Part shown: in pieces, positions 18,389-27,616 of the stretch
Layout of the letters: each line of letters starts with the position of its first letter
How positions within the stretch are numbered: position 1 is the stretch's first letter
NCBI RefSeq assembly: GCF_000564855.1
Contig: NZ_AYXG01000222.1
Location: forward strand, 1 to 50,220
Direction: 5' to 3'
Origin: Actinokineospora spheciospongiae
GTDB lineage: Bacteria > Actinomycetota > Actinomycetes > Mycobacteriales > Pseudonocardiaceae
DNA: 50,220 nucleotides
The notes under the pieces: model-generated
Database searches by the model: none
What the model was told of the DNA's origin: nothing
The model's input: the letters and a program-made list of their open reading frames with translations, nothing else
Made by a program: the position numbers and the translations under genes

Positions 18389-18423
18389 TTCGCGGGGTGC
18401 CCGTCGTCCGGGCGCCCCGCGAG
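18389..18423. terminator. Hairpin terminator between convergent genes
   Basis: CGCGGGGTGCCCG (18391-18403) pairs with CGGGCGCCCCGCG (18409-18421), one G-T mismatch, five-base loop. It lies between the amidohydrolase and the convergent anchored protein gene. Confidence 0.8.
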
Positions 18424-18426
18424 CGG

Positions 18427-19047
18427 TCAGTGGGCCAGGTCGACTATCTCGCCCACGGTGCTGTCGGGGCGCCTGCCGCAGTTGTAGAGGACGCTGGCGA
18501 CCGCGTACATCCCCTGGGCCTCCTCCGGGTGGCCGTGGGCGCGGTGGGCCTCGACCAGCAGTGCCCGCTGCTCCGGTTCCGTGAGGACGAAGAAGGTCCG
18601 GCAGGGGGTCGTCCCGTCGCGGGGGTCCTCGGAGAGCACGGTGGTGGCCAGGGTCGCGCCCCCGATCCCCAGCACGACCGCCGCGACGGTCCCGGCGACC
18701 AGGATGCGCAGGGTCGGGCGCCGGGGGGTTTCCGGTTCCTCGGGTTCGGCCGCGGGGACCAGGGCGGCGACCGACTCCCGGAAGGCGGGGTCGGTGTTGA
18801 ACTGCCGGTCGAGGACCTCCGCCAGGGCCGCCCGGCGGCGGGGGGACTGGGGATCGGCTTCGAACACGTCGTAGGTGCCGGTCGCGCGGGCGTGCCGCAG
18901 GCGGCCGATGACCAGGTCGAACAGGGTGTCGGCGGCCCGGCGGTCGGGGCCCTCGATCGTCGGGAGGCGGGCCAGGACGTCCACCACGCTCTCGGTCAGG
19001 CGCACGGCGTTCACCCCCGGGTCGGGGGGCAGGACGGAATTCCGCAT
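18427..19047 (-). CDS. Hypothetical single-pass membrane protein
   Basis: 206 aa. Residues ~1-110 are hydrophilic and helical (about RLTESVVDVLARLPTIEG, FDLVIGRLRHARATGTYDVF), suggesting a cytoplasmic domain. One transmembrane segment follows near 113-135 (LRILVAGTVAAVVLGIGGA). The outer C-terminal ~70 residues contain two cysteines (TTPCRTFF, LYNCGRR) that could form a disulfide. No family recognised. Transcribed alone; the acyl-CoA dehydrogenase lies 47 bp upstream in the same direction. Confidence 0.72.
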   Translation of the reverse strand: MRNSVLPPDPGVNAVRLTESVVDVLARLPTIEGPDRRAADTLFDLVIGRLRHARATGTYDVFEADPQSPRRRAALAEVLDRQFNTDPAFRESVAALVPAAEPEEPETPRRPTLRILVAGTVAAVVLGIGGATLATTVLSEDPRDGTTPCRTFFVLTEPEQRALLVEAHRAHGHPEEAQGMYAVASVLYNCGRRPDSTVGEIVDLAH

Positions 19048-19094
19048 GGCGTTGTGTCGTCCTGTTCCTCGGGCGCGTTAGGGGGCCGGCCAGT

Positions 19095-20240
19095 TTACGA
19101 CCGCTTGAGCTGCCGGGCGATCACCACCCGCTGGATCTGGTTGGTGCCCTCGAAGATCTGGGTCACCTTGGCCTCCCGCATGAAGCGCTCCACCGGGAAG
19201 TCCCTGGTGTACCCGGCGCCGCCGAGGACCTGCACCGCGTCGGTGGTGACCTTCATGGCCGCGTCGGTGGCGACCAGCTTGGCGATCGAGGCCTGGCGGA
19301 CGAACGGCAGGCCTCGGTCGCGCCTGCGGGCCGCCTCCAGGTAGGTGGCGCGGGCCGACTCCACGGCCGCGGCCATGTCGGCCAGCAGGAACTCCACGCC
19401 CTGGAAGTCGACGATGGCGCGGTCGAACTGGCTGCGCTGCTTGGCGTAGGCCACCGCCTCGTCCAGTGCGGCCTGGGCCAGGCCGACCGCGCAGGCGGCG
19501 ATGCCGAGCCGCCCCGAGTTGAGGGCGTCCAGGGCGAAGCGCAGGCCGTCGCCCTCGGCCCCGATCAGGCGGTCGGCGGGGACGCGGGCGCCGTCGAACA
19601 CCACCTGCGCGGTGGTCGAGCCGGTCAGGCCCATCTTGCGCTCGGGCGGGGCGGCGGTCAGGCCGGGGGTGGCGGCGTCGACGAGCAGGCAGCTGATGCC
19701 CCTGGGTCCGTCGTCGGAGGTGCGGACCATGGTGGTGTAGAAGTCGGCCTCGCCGCCGTGGGTGATCCAGGCCTTGGTGCCGGAGACGGTGTACTCGGCG
19801 CCGTCGCGGCGGGCGCGGGTGCTCAGCGCCGCCGCGTCCGACCCGGCGTGGGTCTCCGACAGGGCGTACGCGCCGAGCAGGTCGCCGCCGAGCATGTCCG
19901 GCAGGAACCGGTCGCGCTGCTCGTCGGTGCCGTGCTGCGCCAGGGCCCAGCAGGACATGGTGTGCACCGACAGGCCGACGCCGACCGACATCCACGCGGC
20001 CGCGATCTCCTCCACGACCTGGAGGTACACCTCGTAGGACAGGTCCGCCCCGCCCCACCGCTCGGCGTACGGCAGGCCCAGCAGGCCGCTGCGGCCCAGC
20101 AGGCGGAACTGCTCGCGCGGGAACTGCCCCGCCTCCTCGTGCTTCGCCGCGTCGGGCGCCAGCTCCTCGCGGGCGATCTCGCGGACGAGCTTGAGCAGGT
20201 CCTCGGCGTCGGTGTCGGGCAGGAGGCGGTCGGCGGGCAT
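19095..20240 (-). CDS. Acyl-CoA dehydrogenase
   Basis: 381 aa FAD enzyme of fatty acyl-CoA beta-oxidation. Signature stretches: GAYALSETHAGSDAAAL (FAD/substrate), TGTKAWITHGGEADFYT-like middle domain, and the C-terminal QVLGGAGYTRDFPVERFMREAKVTQIFEGTNQIQ with the catalytic Glu in FEGTNQI. Normal length. ATG 20240 has GGAGGA upstream; longer starts lack it. Divergent from a TetR gene across a 94-bp spacer with a perfect palindrome, so probably repressed by that TetR and induced by acyl-CoA. Confidence 0.94.
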   Translation of the reverse strand: MPADRLLPDTDAEDLLKLVREIAREELAPDAAKHEEAGQFPREQFRLLGRSGLLGLPYAERWGGADLSYEVYLQVVEEIAAAWMSVGVGLSVHTMSCWALAQHGTDEQRDRFLPDMLGGDLLGAYALSETHAGSDAAALSTRARRDGAEYTVSGTKAWITHGGEADFYTTMVRTSDDGPRGISCLLVDAATPGLTAAPPERKMGLTGSTTAQVVFDGARVPADRLIGAEGDGLRFALDALNSGRLGIAACAVGLAQAALDEAVAYAKQRSQFDRAIVDFQGVEFLLADMAAAVESARATYLEAARRRDRGLPFVRQASIAKLVATDAAMKVTTDAVQVLGGAGYTRDFPVERFMREAKVTQIFEGTNQIQRVVIARQLKRS

Positions 20241-20263
20241 CGGGTCCTCCAGGTCGGAACTGG

Positions 20264-20300
20264 GTACTGAAAACAGTACTGGCGTGCCATTCAGAGTACT
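20264..20300. promoter_or_regulatory. TetR operator palindrome, acyl-CoA dehydrogenase/TetR
   Basis: GTACTGAAAACAGTAC at 20264-20279 is a perfect 6-bp inverted repeat with a four-base spacer. A second half-site AGTACT follows at 20295-20300. It sits in the 94-bp spacer between the divergent dehydrogenase and TetR genes, the expected place for shared control. Confidence 0.65.
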
Positions 20301-20334
20301 ACTCCGGTTCGGCGCCTGTCGATAACCTGGGGAG

Positions 20335-20928
20335 ATGACCCGTACCACCCGGCGCGCGCCCACCGCCCGGCAGGCGGCGCTGCTGGACGAACTGCTGGCG
20401 CTGTTCCTCGCCGAGGGCTTCGCCGAGGCCACCCTCGACGACTTCGCCGCCCGGCTGCACTGCTCGAAGTCGACCCTCTACGCCCTGGCCCCCAGCAAGG
20501 AGCAACTGGCGCTGCGGGTGGTCGGCCAGTTCTTCCGGGTGGCCACCGAGCGCATCGAGAAGCGGGTCTCGGCGGCGGCGGACGCCCGCGAGCGGATCTC
20601 GGTCTACCTCTCCGGCGCCGCCGAGGAACTGGGGGTCGCCTCGGTCGCGTTCGTCACCGACGTGTCCGACTTCGCCCCCACCCGCGAGGTCTACCGGCGC
20701 AACGCCCAGGCCGCCGCCGCGCGCATCCGGGCGTTCATCACCGAGGGCGTCGCCGAGGGGCTGTTCCGCGACGTGCACGCCCCGCTCGTCGGGGAGATGG
20801 CGGGCTGGCTGATCGAGGGCATCCAGGCCGGGGTGGTCGGTGAGCGGGCGGGGGTGTCCGACTCCGACGCCTTCGCGGGCCTGGCGGACCTGCTGCTCGG
20901 CGGCCTCGCCAGCCCGGCGGACCGCTGA
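20335..20928 (+). CDS. TetR family regulator of fatty acid oxidation (putative)
   Basis: 197 aa. N-terminal HTH: ALLDELLALFLAEGFAEATLDDFAARLHCSKSTLYALAPSKEQL, a TetR domain. The C-terminal region (residues ~75-190) is an all-helical ligand and dimer domain. ATG 20335. Its divergence from an acyl-CoA dehydrogenase and the palindrome between them suggest that it senses acyl-CoA or fatty acid. The specific family member is not identified. Confidence 0.88.
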   Translation: MTRTTRRAPTARQAALLDELLALFLAEGFAEATLDDFAARLHCSKSTLYALAPSKEQLALRVVGQFFRVATERIEKRVSAAADARERISVYLSGAAEELGVASVAFVTDVSDFAPTREVYRRNAQAAAARIRAFITEGVAEGLFRDVHAPLVGEMAGWLIEGIQAGVVGERAGVSDSDAFAGLADLLLGGLASPADR

Positions 20929-21140
20929 TCGGGTGACCGCTTGTGATACGTGTCCCAAGACCGCCCGCGAGCACGGCGTACGGGTGTCCGTAATGCGGCC
21001 CGAGCACTAGCGTAGGAAGCTCAGGACCCCAACGGGGCGGTGCTGCGCTGCGGCGACATCGAGCCGCGTTCGCACCCGACCAGGGCCGCACCGGTTCGGC
21101 CGTCATCACCGCCCTGTCCGAGTGTGAGAGGTACTTGCAC

Positions 21141-22469
<1,329 letters not shown>

Positions 22470-22483
22470 ACCTCAGCTCACTG

Positions 22484-22520
22484 AGAGGGCCGTCCCCAGC
22501 TCGGGGCGGCCCTCTTGTCG
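22484..22520 (+). terminator. Rho-independent terminator of gltA
   Basis: AGAGGGCCGTCCCC pairs with GGGGCGGCCCTCT (22484-22513) around a short loop, followed by CTTGTCGTT, a modest U-rich tail. Confidence 0.85.
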
Positions 22521-22558
22521 TTCGCCCCCGGCGTCCCCGTCCCTCTACTGTGGACTGA

Positions 22559-23755
22559 TCAGGAGGGTCGGGAACCGGCGCGCAGGGCGTCGCGGACCCT
22601 GACCCGGCCGTCGGTGCGGAGGATGGCGCCGGTGTAGACGCGACCGCCGAGCCAGGCGAGGGCGGCGACGGCGGCGAGCAGGAGGGCGGCGGCCAGGAGG
22701 ACCTGCCAGGCGGGGGCGGTGCCGAGGGCCAGGCGGGCGGGCATGAGGATCGGCGCGAACGGCGGCAGCAGCGACAGCACCGCGGTCCCCGTGCCGGTGG
22801 GGGAGCGGGTGAGCAGGCCGAAGGCGAGGACGAAGGTCAGCACCAGCACCGAGGTGACCGGCAGCAGGACCGCCTGCGTCTCCTCCTGCCGCGACACCAG
22901 CGAGCCCGCCGCCGCGAAGACCGCCGCGTAGAACAGGTAGCCCAGGACGTACCAGAACAGGCCCCACAGGAGCGTGCCCGCAGCGGCGGCGGGGATGGTC
23001 AGGGCGCCCGCGGTGGCGGCCAGGACCAACCCGGCCGCGCCGATCACCGCCAACTGGGCCAACCCGACCAGCCCCAGCCCGACGACCTTGCCCAGCAGCA
23101 ACTGCCAAGGGCGCACCGCCGCCAGCAGGATCTCCACGACCCGGCTCGACTTCTCCTCCACCACCCCCTGCGCCACCATTGTCCCGTGCAGCAGCAGTGA
23201 CATGTAGAGCAGCACGACCAGCACCAGCGCCACCACCAGCCGCTGGTCCCCGGTGGGGTCCGGGGCGGCCAGGGCGTGCACGTCCACCGTGGCGTCGGAC
23301 ATGGTGGCCAGCAGGTCGTCCGGGCTCGCCCCGTCGTCGAGGGTGGCCAGGAGGCCGCGCAGGACCTCCTTCTGGACCAGGGTGTTCAGGGCGCCGCGCA
23401 GGTTCTCGTCGACCGAGTCGCGGACCAGCACGCGCAGGGTGCCGGGGGCACCGGTCACCAGGGCGTCCAGGTCGCCGTCGGCCACCTGGGCCGCGCCCTC
23501 GGCCGGGTCGCGGACGGTGCTGGTGCTGACCGCCAGACCGCGGGACCGGGCCTCGTCCCGCAACGGTTCCGCCACCGCGGTCGCCTGCCCGGACAACCCG
23601 ACCCTGGTGTCGGTGTGCCGCGCGAACAGCGACGTCTGCACCAGCACGAACGCGACCAGCACCACCACCGACACGGCCGTGCCCACCAGGAACGAGCGCG
23701 CCCGCAGCCGGGTCCGCACCTCCCGCCGCGCGATCACCCACACCGCCCTGGCCAT
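22559..23755 (-). CDS. ABC transporter permease (NatB/YhaP-like)
   Basis: 398 aa. One N-terminal membrane helix (SFLVGTAVSVVVLVAFVLVQ), a large extracytoplasmic region (~40-175), then five or more helices beginning at RLVVALVLVVLLYMSLLLHG. The stretch GVVEEKSSRVVEILLAAVRPWQLLLGKVVGLG is the ABC-2 permease signature of the NatB/YhaP group. ATG 23755 overlaps the ATPase stop by one base (TGATG), so the pair is coupled; GTG 23758 is possible. Likely an efflux system for Na+, a drug or a peptide; substrate not known. Confidence 0.9.
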   Translation of the reverse strand: MARAVWVIARREVRTRLRARSFLVGTAVSVVVLVAFVLVQTSLFARHTDTRVGLSGQATAVAEPLRDEARSRGLAVSTSTVRDPAEGAAQVADGDLDALVTGAPGTLRVLVRDSVDENLRGALNTLVQKEVLRGLLATLDDGASPDDLLATMSDATVDVHALAAPDPTGDQRLVVALVLVVLLYMSLLLHGTMVAQGVVEEKSSRVVEILLAAVRPWQLLLGKVVGLGLVGLAQLAVIGAAGLVLAATAGALTIPAAAAGTLLWGLFWYVLGYLFYAAVFAAAGSLVSRQEETQAVLLPVTSVLVLTFVLAFGLLTRSPTGTGTAVLSLLPPFAPILMPARLALGTAPAWQVLLAAALLLAAVAALAWLGGRVYTGAILRTDGRVRVRDALRAGSRPS

Positions 23756-24972
23756 CACCCGGACCGCCCCACCCCGTCGCCGAACCCGCCGCGCTCGCCC
23801 GGACCGCCGGCGCCCTGCCCGGGCACGCCGGGCGGGCCGTTCCGGTACCCGGCGTCGATGGGCTCGGACGAACCGTTCGCGGGCCACCCGATGTCCTGAT
23901 GGGCCCCGGGCCACCGCGTTCCCCCACCCGGGCTCGCCGCGCCGCCCGCGCTTGTCGCGCCGCTGGCGCCTGCCGCGCTCGCCACGCGGCCCGCGCCCGT
24001 GCCGGCACCTGTGCCCGCTCCGCTGGCCGCGCCCACTCCGCCGCCCGGGGTCGCCGGGTCGGTTCGCCCCAGCACGTCCCGGTACAGCTCCGCCAGGCCC
24101 GGCCGGTCGCGGCGGAACTCCCGGACCGGTCCGGTGGCCAGTGCCGCGGCCAGGACCGGCTGGTCGTCCGCCCCCTCGGCCAGCCGCAGCGTCGTCCGGC
24201 TCCCGGCCACCGCCAGCACCCGCACCCCCGGCAGCCGGTCGGCCCAGCCCGCCGCCGCGCCGGGCGCGTCCACGACCAGGGTGGTGCCGCTGCCCGCGCG
24301 CAGTTCCCCGACCGTCCCCGTGGCCACCACCCGGCCCGCGCGGATGATGCCCACCCGGTCGCACAGCCGTTCCACCAGGTCGAGCTGGTGGCTGGAGAAC
24401 AGCACCGGCACCCCGCGCGCCGCCTGGTCGCGCAGCACCCCCGCCAGGACGTCCACCGCGGTCGGGTCCAGCCCGGAGAACGGTTCGTCGAGGACCAGCA
24501 GTTCCGGGCCGTGCACCAGTGCGGCGGCAAGCTGCACGCGCTGCTGGTTGCCCAGGCTCAGCCGCTGGACCTCCTGCTCGCGGTGCGGGCGCAGGCCGAG
24601 GCGGGCGATCCAGTACTCGGCGGCGCGGTGGGCGTCGTCGACCGGCAGGCCGTGCAGTTCGGCCAGGTAGACCAGGTGGTCGAGGACGCGCATCCGCGGG
24701 TAGAGGCCGCGTTCCTCCGGGAGGTAGCCGAAGCGGGCGCGGCGGGCCGGGGTGATCGGTTCGCCCGCCCAGGTGACCCGGCCGGAGTCGGCGGGCAGCA
24801 CGCCCAGCACGATCCGCATGGCCGTGGTCTTGCCCGCGCCGTTGCCGCCGACGAAGCCGAACACCTCGCCGCGGTCGACCCGCAGGGTGAGGTCGTCGCA
24901 GGCGGTGCGGGTGCCGAAGCGCTTGCACACGCGGTCGACCACGAGGCCGGTGGCGCCGTCGGCTGCGAGCAC
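23755..24972 (-). CDS. ABC transporter ATPase (NatA/YhaQ-like) with long tail
   Basis: 405 aa. Walker A is GGNGAGKTTAM, the signature loop LSLGNQQRVQLA (the LSLGNQQ form typical of YhaQ/NatA-like ATPases), Walker B LLVLDEPFSGLDP and H-loop SSHQLDLVERL. The catalytic core ends near residue 305; about 100 further residues are Gly/Ala/Ser/Thr-rich (GAGTGAGTGAG) and low in complexity, then Pro/Gly-rich. Such a tail is unusual for a NatA-type ATPase. GTG 24972 is chosen for its GGGAGGGGG site. Divergent from the type VII-associated operon. Confidence 0.9.
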   Translation of the reverse strand: MLAADGATGLVVDRVCKRFGTRTACDDLTLRVDRGEVFGFVGGNGAGKTTAMRIVLGVLPADSGRVTWAGEPITPARRARFGYLPEERGLYPRMRVLDHLVYLAELHGLPVDDAHRAAEYWIARLGLRPHREQEVQRLSLGNQQRVQLAAALVHGPELLVLDEPFSGLDPTAVDVLAGVLRDQAARGVPVLFSSHQLDLVERLCDRVGIIRAGRVVATGTVGELRAGSGTTLVVDAPGAAAGWADRLPGVRVLAVAGSRTTLRLAEGADDQPVLAAALATGPVREFRRDRPGLAELYRDVLGRTDPATPGGGVGAASGAGTGAGTGAGRVASAAGASGATSAGGAASPGGGTRWPGAHQDIGWPANGSSEPIDAGYRNGPPGVPGQGAGGPGERGGFGDGVGRSG

Positions 24973-25083
24973 TGGCGACCCCCTCCCACCCGGTCCCGTC
25001 CTGCCCCAGTATCCCCGTCGGGGGCGGGTGGGCACCGGTCGGCCGGTGCGACCGCAAACGAGTTGGGCGTTTCCCTCCCGGCC

Positions 25084-25110
25084 GGGAACCGATCAGAGGA
25101 TGCTCCGTCA
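25084..25110 (+). promoter_or_regulatory. Candidate ECF-sigma promoter of the type VII-associated operon
   Basis: GGGAACC (25084-25090) followed by CGTCA (25106-25110), 16 bp between GGGAAC and CGTC. This is the layout of ECF-type promoters, and resembles what has been reported for mycobacterial SigM, which controls some ESX genes. The downstream ATG is at 25154, so a leader of about 35-40 nt would result. It is inferred from sequence only. Confidence 0.5.
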
Positions 25111-25153
25111 AAGATGGGCGGATGATCCGGGTAGGACCATTGGAGAGATCAGG

Positions 25154-25591
25154 ATGAATCCTGAACAGTGGCTCGCGCAGTACAACGACGAGCTGCAGGC
25201 GGTGGCGGCGCAGGCGGCCAAGACCGAGAAGGCGCTGCGCGAGGTGGGCGGTGCGGCCACCTCCTCCGACGGGGAGATCTCCGTGCGGGTCAGCGCCAAC
25301 GGGGTCACCACCGGCCTCGTCCTGCGCCAGGGGGTCCGCGAGCTGGAGCCCGAGCACCTGGCCCGGCAGATCCTGGAGGTCACCCGGCAGGCGCAGCGCG
25401 ACGCGAGCGCGCAGGTGCTGGCGGCCATGGAGGGCCTGGTGGGCGACAGCCCGGCGCTCGACGTCGTGAAGGCGAGCATGCCCGAGGGCTACGCCGGGGA
25501 CGTCGAGGACACCGGTCGACCGGTCCGCCGCGGGCGCGACGACCGGTCCGACGACGAGTACTTCGACAACCCACCCGAAGTCGTCAACTAG
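25154..25591 (+). CDS. YbaB/EbfC family protein, type VII-associated
   Basis: 145 aa. The core NPEQWLAQYNDELQAVAAQAAKTEKALREVGGAATSSDGEISVRVSANGVTTGLVL combines an N-terminal coiled helix with the beta hairpin of the YbaB/EbfC nucleoid-associated fold, followed by a helix (LARQILEVTRQAQRDASAQV). The tail from ~115 is charged and disordered. In actinomycetes such proteins commonly precede EspC-like and WXG-like genes. First gene of the operon, 16 bp before the next. Probably a cytoplasmic chaperone-like or DNA-binding partner; role unproven. Confidence 0.82.
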   Translation: MNPEQWLAQYNDELQAVAAQAAKTEKALREVGGAATSSDGEISVRVSANGVTTGLVLRQGVRELEPEHLARQILEVTRQAQRDASAQVLAAMEGLVGDSPALDVVKASMPEGYAGDVEDTGRPVRRGRDDRSDDEYFDNPPEVVN

Positions 25592-25607
25592 AACGGGGCG
25601 GAATCCG

Positions 25608-25907
25608 ATGGGCACAGGTTTCAACGTCAACGTGCAGGAGCTGGTGAAGCACGCCGCGACCGTGGCGACCATCTCCTCCCAGGTGAACGCCGCCACCGGG
25701 TCGGCGCAGGCCGTCTCCGGGGACGCCTTCGGGATGATCGGGCAGTTCTTCGCCCAGGCCATCCTCGGTGCCTGCGGTGACGTGGTGCAGGGCATCACCA
25801 AGGTCGCCACCGCGGTCGACGACGTCCGCAAGGGCATCGAGGCCGTCGCCAAGGAGTACCAGGACATCGACTCGGCGAACGCGAACACGTTCGCCGGAAG
25901 GCTGTGA
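25608..25907 (+). CDS. EspC/WXG100-like type VII secretion substrate
   Basis: 99 aa, almost entirely helical: FNVNVQELVKHAATVATISSQVNAATG, then a Gly-containing turn and ASVDDVRKGIEAVAKEYQDIDSANANTF-like second helix. The length, two-helix plan and C-terminal YxxxD (YQDID, similar to the YxxxD/E secretion signal) match EspC-like ESX secretion-associated proteins. No classical WxG is present. ATG 25608 follows an AACGGGGCGG site. The stop overlaps or abuts the next start. Probably exported together with the next protein. Confidence 0.75.
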   Translation: MGTGFNVNVQELVKHAATVATISSQVNAATGSAQAVSGDAFGMIGQFFAQAILGACGDVVQGITKVATAVDDVRKGIEAVAKEYQDIDSANANTFAGRL

Positions 25908-25915
25908 GGCGCCGG

Positions 25916-27562
25916 ATGACCAGCACCACCCAGACCACCTCGACCGCCTCCGGCCCGCGCACCGCCGAGCAGGGCGCGCAGAACATCACCAACGACATCA
26001 CCAGCGTGAAGTCGGCCATCGAGCGCGGGGACTGGCTCGAGGCGGGCATGTCCATCACCAACGTGGCGATGGACGTCATCGGCATCGCGGGCGACCCGCT
26101 CTCGGCCGCGGGCAGCGCCGGGTTCGGCTGGATCATCCAGCACATCTCGTTCCTGCGGAAGCCGTTCGAGGCGCTGTTCGGCAGCGCCGAGTCGATCCTG
26201 GGCAGCTCGTCGGGCTGGGGCAAGACCGGCTCGCAGCTCACCCAGACCGCCGAGCAGTTGCGGCAGGCGTCGGTCAAGGAGACCGGCAACTGGACCGGCG
26301 TCGCCGCCGACGGCTACCGCAAGGCCGCCGCCACCCAGGCGCAGGGGCTCGACGCGCTCGCCGAGGTCAGCAAGGCCATCGGCGAGACCATCAAGGGCGC
26401 GGGCCAACTGCTCGCCGAGGTCCGCAAGACGGTGCTGGACTTCATCAACAAGTGCGTCATGAAGGTCATCCAGATCATCATCGAGGCGCTGGCCAAGGCG
26501 TGGCTGAGCTTCGGCGCCAGCATCGCCGAGGGCATCGCCCGCTCGATCGCCGAGGCCGTGCAGACCGCGCAGAAGATCGCCTCGAAGATCCAGAAGTTCG
26601 TCTCCTCGCTGCAGAAGATCATGCAGGCCGTGCAGAAGATCGTGCAGCTCGCCAAGGCGGTCAAGCAGCTCCTGGCGACCATCGGCGGCAAGGCCGCGGG
26701 CACCGCCCCGGCCGCCACCACGCAGGCGCCGCAGGTCAACCCCGGTCAGCTCGACACCGCGGCGAACACCCAGTACAGCAACAACGGGCAGACCAACCAG
26801 GCCAACTACAACCAGGGCCAGGTGCCCGGCTACGGCGGCTACCAGCCGCTGCCGGGCGGTCAGCAGAACACCGCGAACTACGGCCAGCGCCCCGCCCCGG
26901 GCTACGGCGGGTACCAGCAGCCGGGCGGCGGGCAGACCAACCCCGCCAACTACGGCCAGACCCCCGCACCCTCGTACGGCGGCTACCAGCAGCCCACCGG
27001 CGGCGGCTCCCACCAGCAGCCGAGCTACGGGCAGCAGCCCAATATCCCTTCCTACGGCGGTTACCAGCAGCCCACCGGCGGTTCCCCGTACACCAACCCC
27101 GGCGTGCCGACCACCGGCGTCCCGGGCCAGGTGTCGCAGGTGACCCCGCCCGGCGGCTGGGGCCCCTCCGGCCCGCCGCCCACCCCCGGCGCCCCGGCGT
27201 CCATGGTGGACCGGGCCCGCTGGATCGGCTCCGCGGTGGAGATCCTGATCAACCACGGCGTCGACCCGTCGAAGATCGACGCGGGCCAGATCGCGCAGAT
27301 CGTCGACCGCGCCTCCGGCGGCAACCCGCACGCGGTCGACCTGTCCGGCCCCGGCGCCACCGACGGCAACCCGCCCAAGGGGATGCTCCAGGTGACCGAC
27401 TCGCAGTTCCAGCAGCACCAGGTCCCCGGTCACGGCAACATCTGGGAGCCGATCGACAACATGCTGGCGGGTGTGCGGCACATCCTCCAGGAGTGGGGTT
27501 CGATCATGGTCCTGCTGGAGGCGCTGAACTCCGGCGACGACAAGATGACCATCCAGGCCTGA
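25916..27562 (+). CDS. WXG-like protein with Q/N/G/Y-rich repeats and pseudo-transglycosylase tail
   Basis: 548 aa. Residues ~1-270 are helical with a W-T-G at 126-128 (NWTGVAADGYRKA), as in WXG/PPE-type exported proteins, followed by a hydrophobic patch and a Lys/Gln coiled coil (QKIASKIQKFVSSLQKIMQA). Residues ~275-400 hold four repeats of NYGQxPAPGYGGYQQPxGG character. Residues ~430-540 match the soluble lytic transglycosylase/lysozyme-like fold: SGGNPHAV, KGMLQV, NIWEPIDNMLAGVRHI. The catalytic Glu expected before SGGNP is Ala466. No Sec signal. GTG 25904, overlapping the previous stop, is an alternative start. Confidence 0.8.
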   Translation: MTSTTQTTSTASGPRTAEQGAQNITNDITSVKSAIERGDWLEAGMSITNVAMDVIGIAGDPLSAAGSAGFGWIIQHISFLRKPFEALFGSAESILGSSSGWGKTGSQLTQTAEQLRQASVKETGNWTGVAADGYRKAAATQAQGLDALAEVSKAIGETIKGAGQLLAEVRKTVLDFINKCVMKVIQIIIEALAKAWLSFGASIAEGIARSIAEAVQTAQKIASKIQKFVSSLQKIMQAVQKIVQLAKAVKQLLATIGGKAAGTAPAATTQAPQVNPGQLDTAANTQYSNNGQTNQANYNQGQVPGYGGYQPLPGGQQNTANYGQRPAPGYGGYQQPGGGQTNPANYGQTPAPSYGGYQQPTGGGSHQQPSYGQQPNIPSYGGYQQPTGGSPYTNPGVPTTGVPGQVSQVTPPGGWGPSGPPPTPGAPASMVDRARWIGSAVEILINHGVDPSKIDAGQIAQIVDRASGGNPHAVDLSGPGATDGNPPKGMLQVTDSQFQQHQVPGHGNIWEPIDNMLAGVRHILQEWGSIMVLLEALNSGDDKMTIQA

Positions 27563-27576
27563 GGCCGCAGCACGCC

Positions 27577-27611
27577 GAAGAGGCCGCTTCCCCTTGGGAG
27601 GCGGCCTCTTC
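27577..27611. terminator. Bidirectional hairpin terminator
   Basis: GAAGAGGCCGC (27577-27587) pairs with GCGGCCTCTTC (27601-27611) around a 13-base loop. It lies between the type VII-associated operon and convergent glpD. Confidence 0.88.
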
Positions 27612-27616
27612 CGCGT

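Noticed and set aside
20929-21140. Riboswitch or RNA leader before gltA
   Set aside because: No known aptamer-like conserved core or terminator/antiterminator pair was found; it is a plain 212-bp promoter region.
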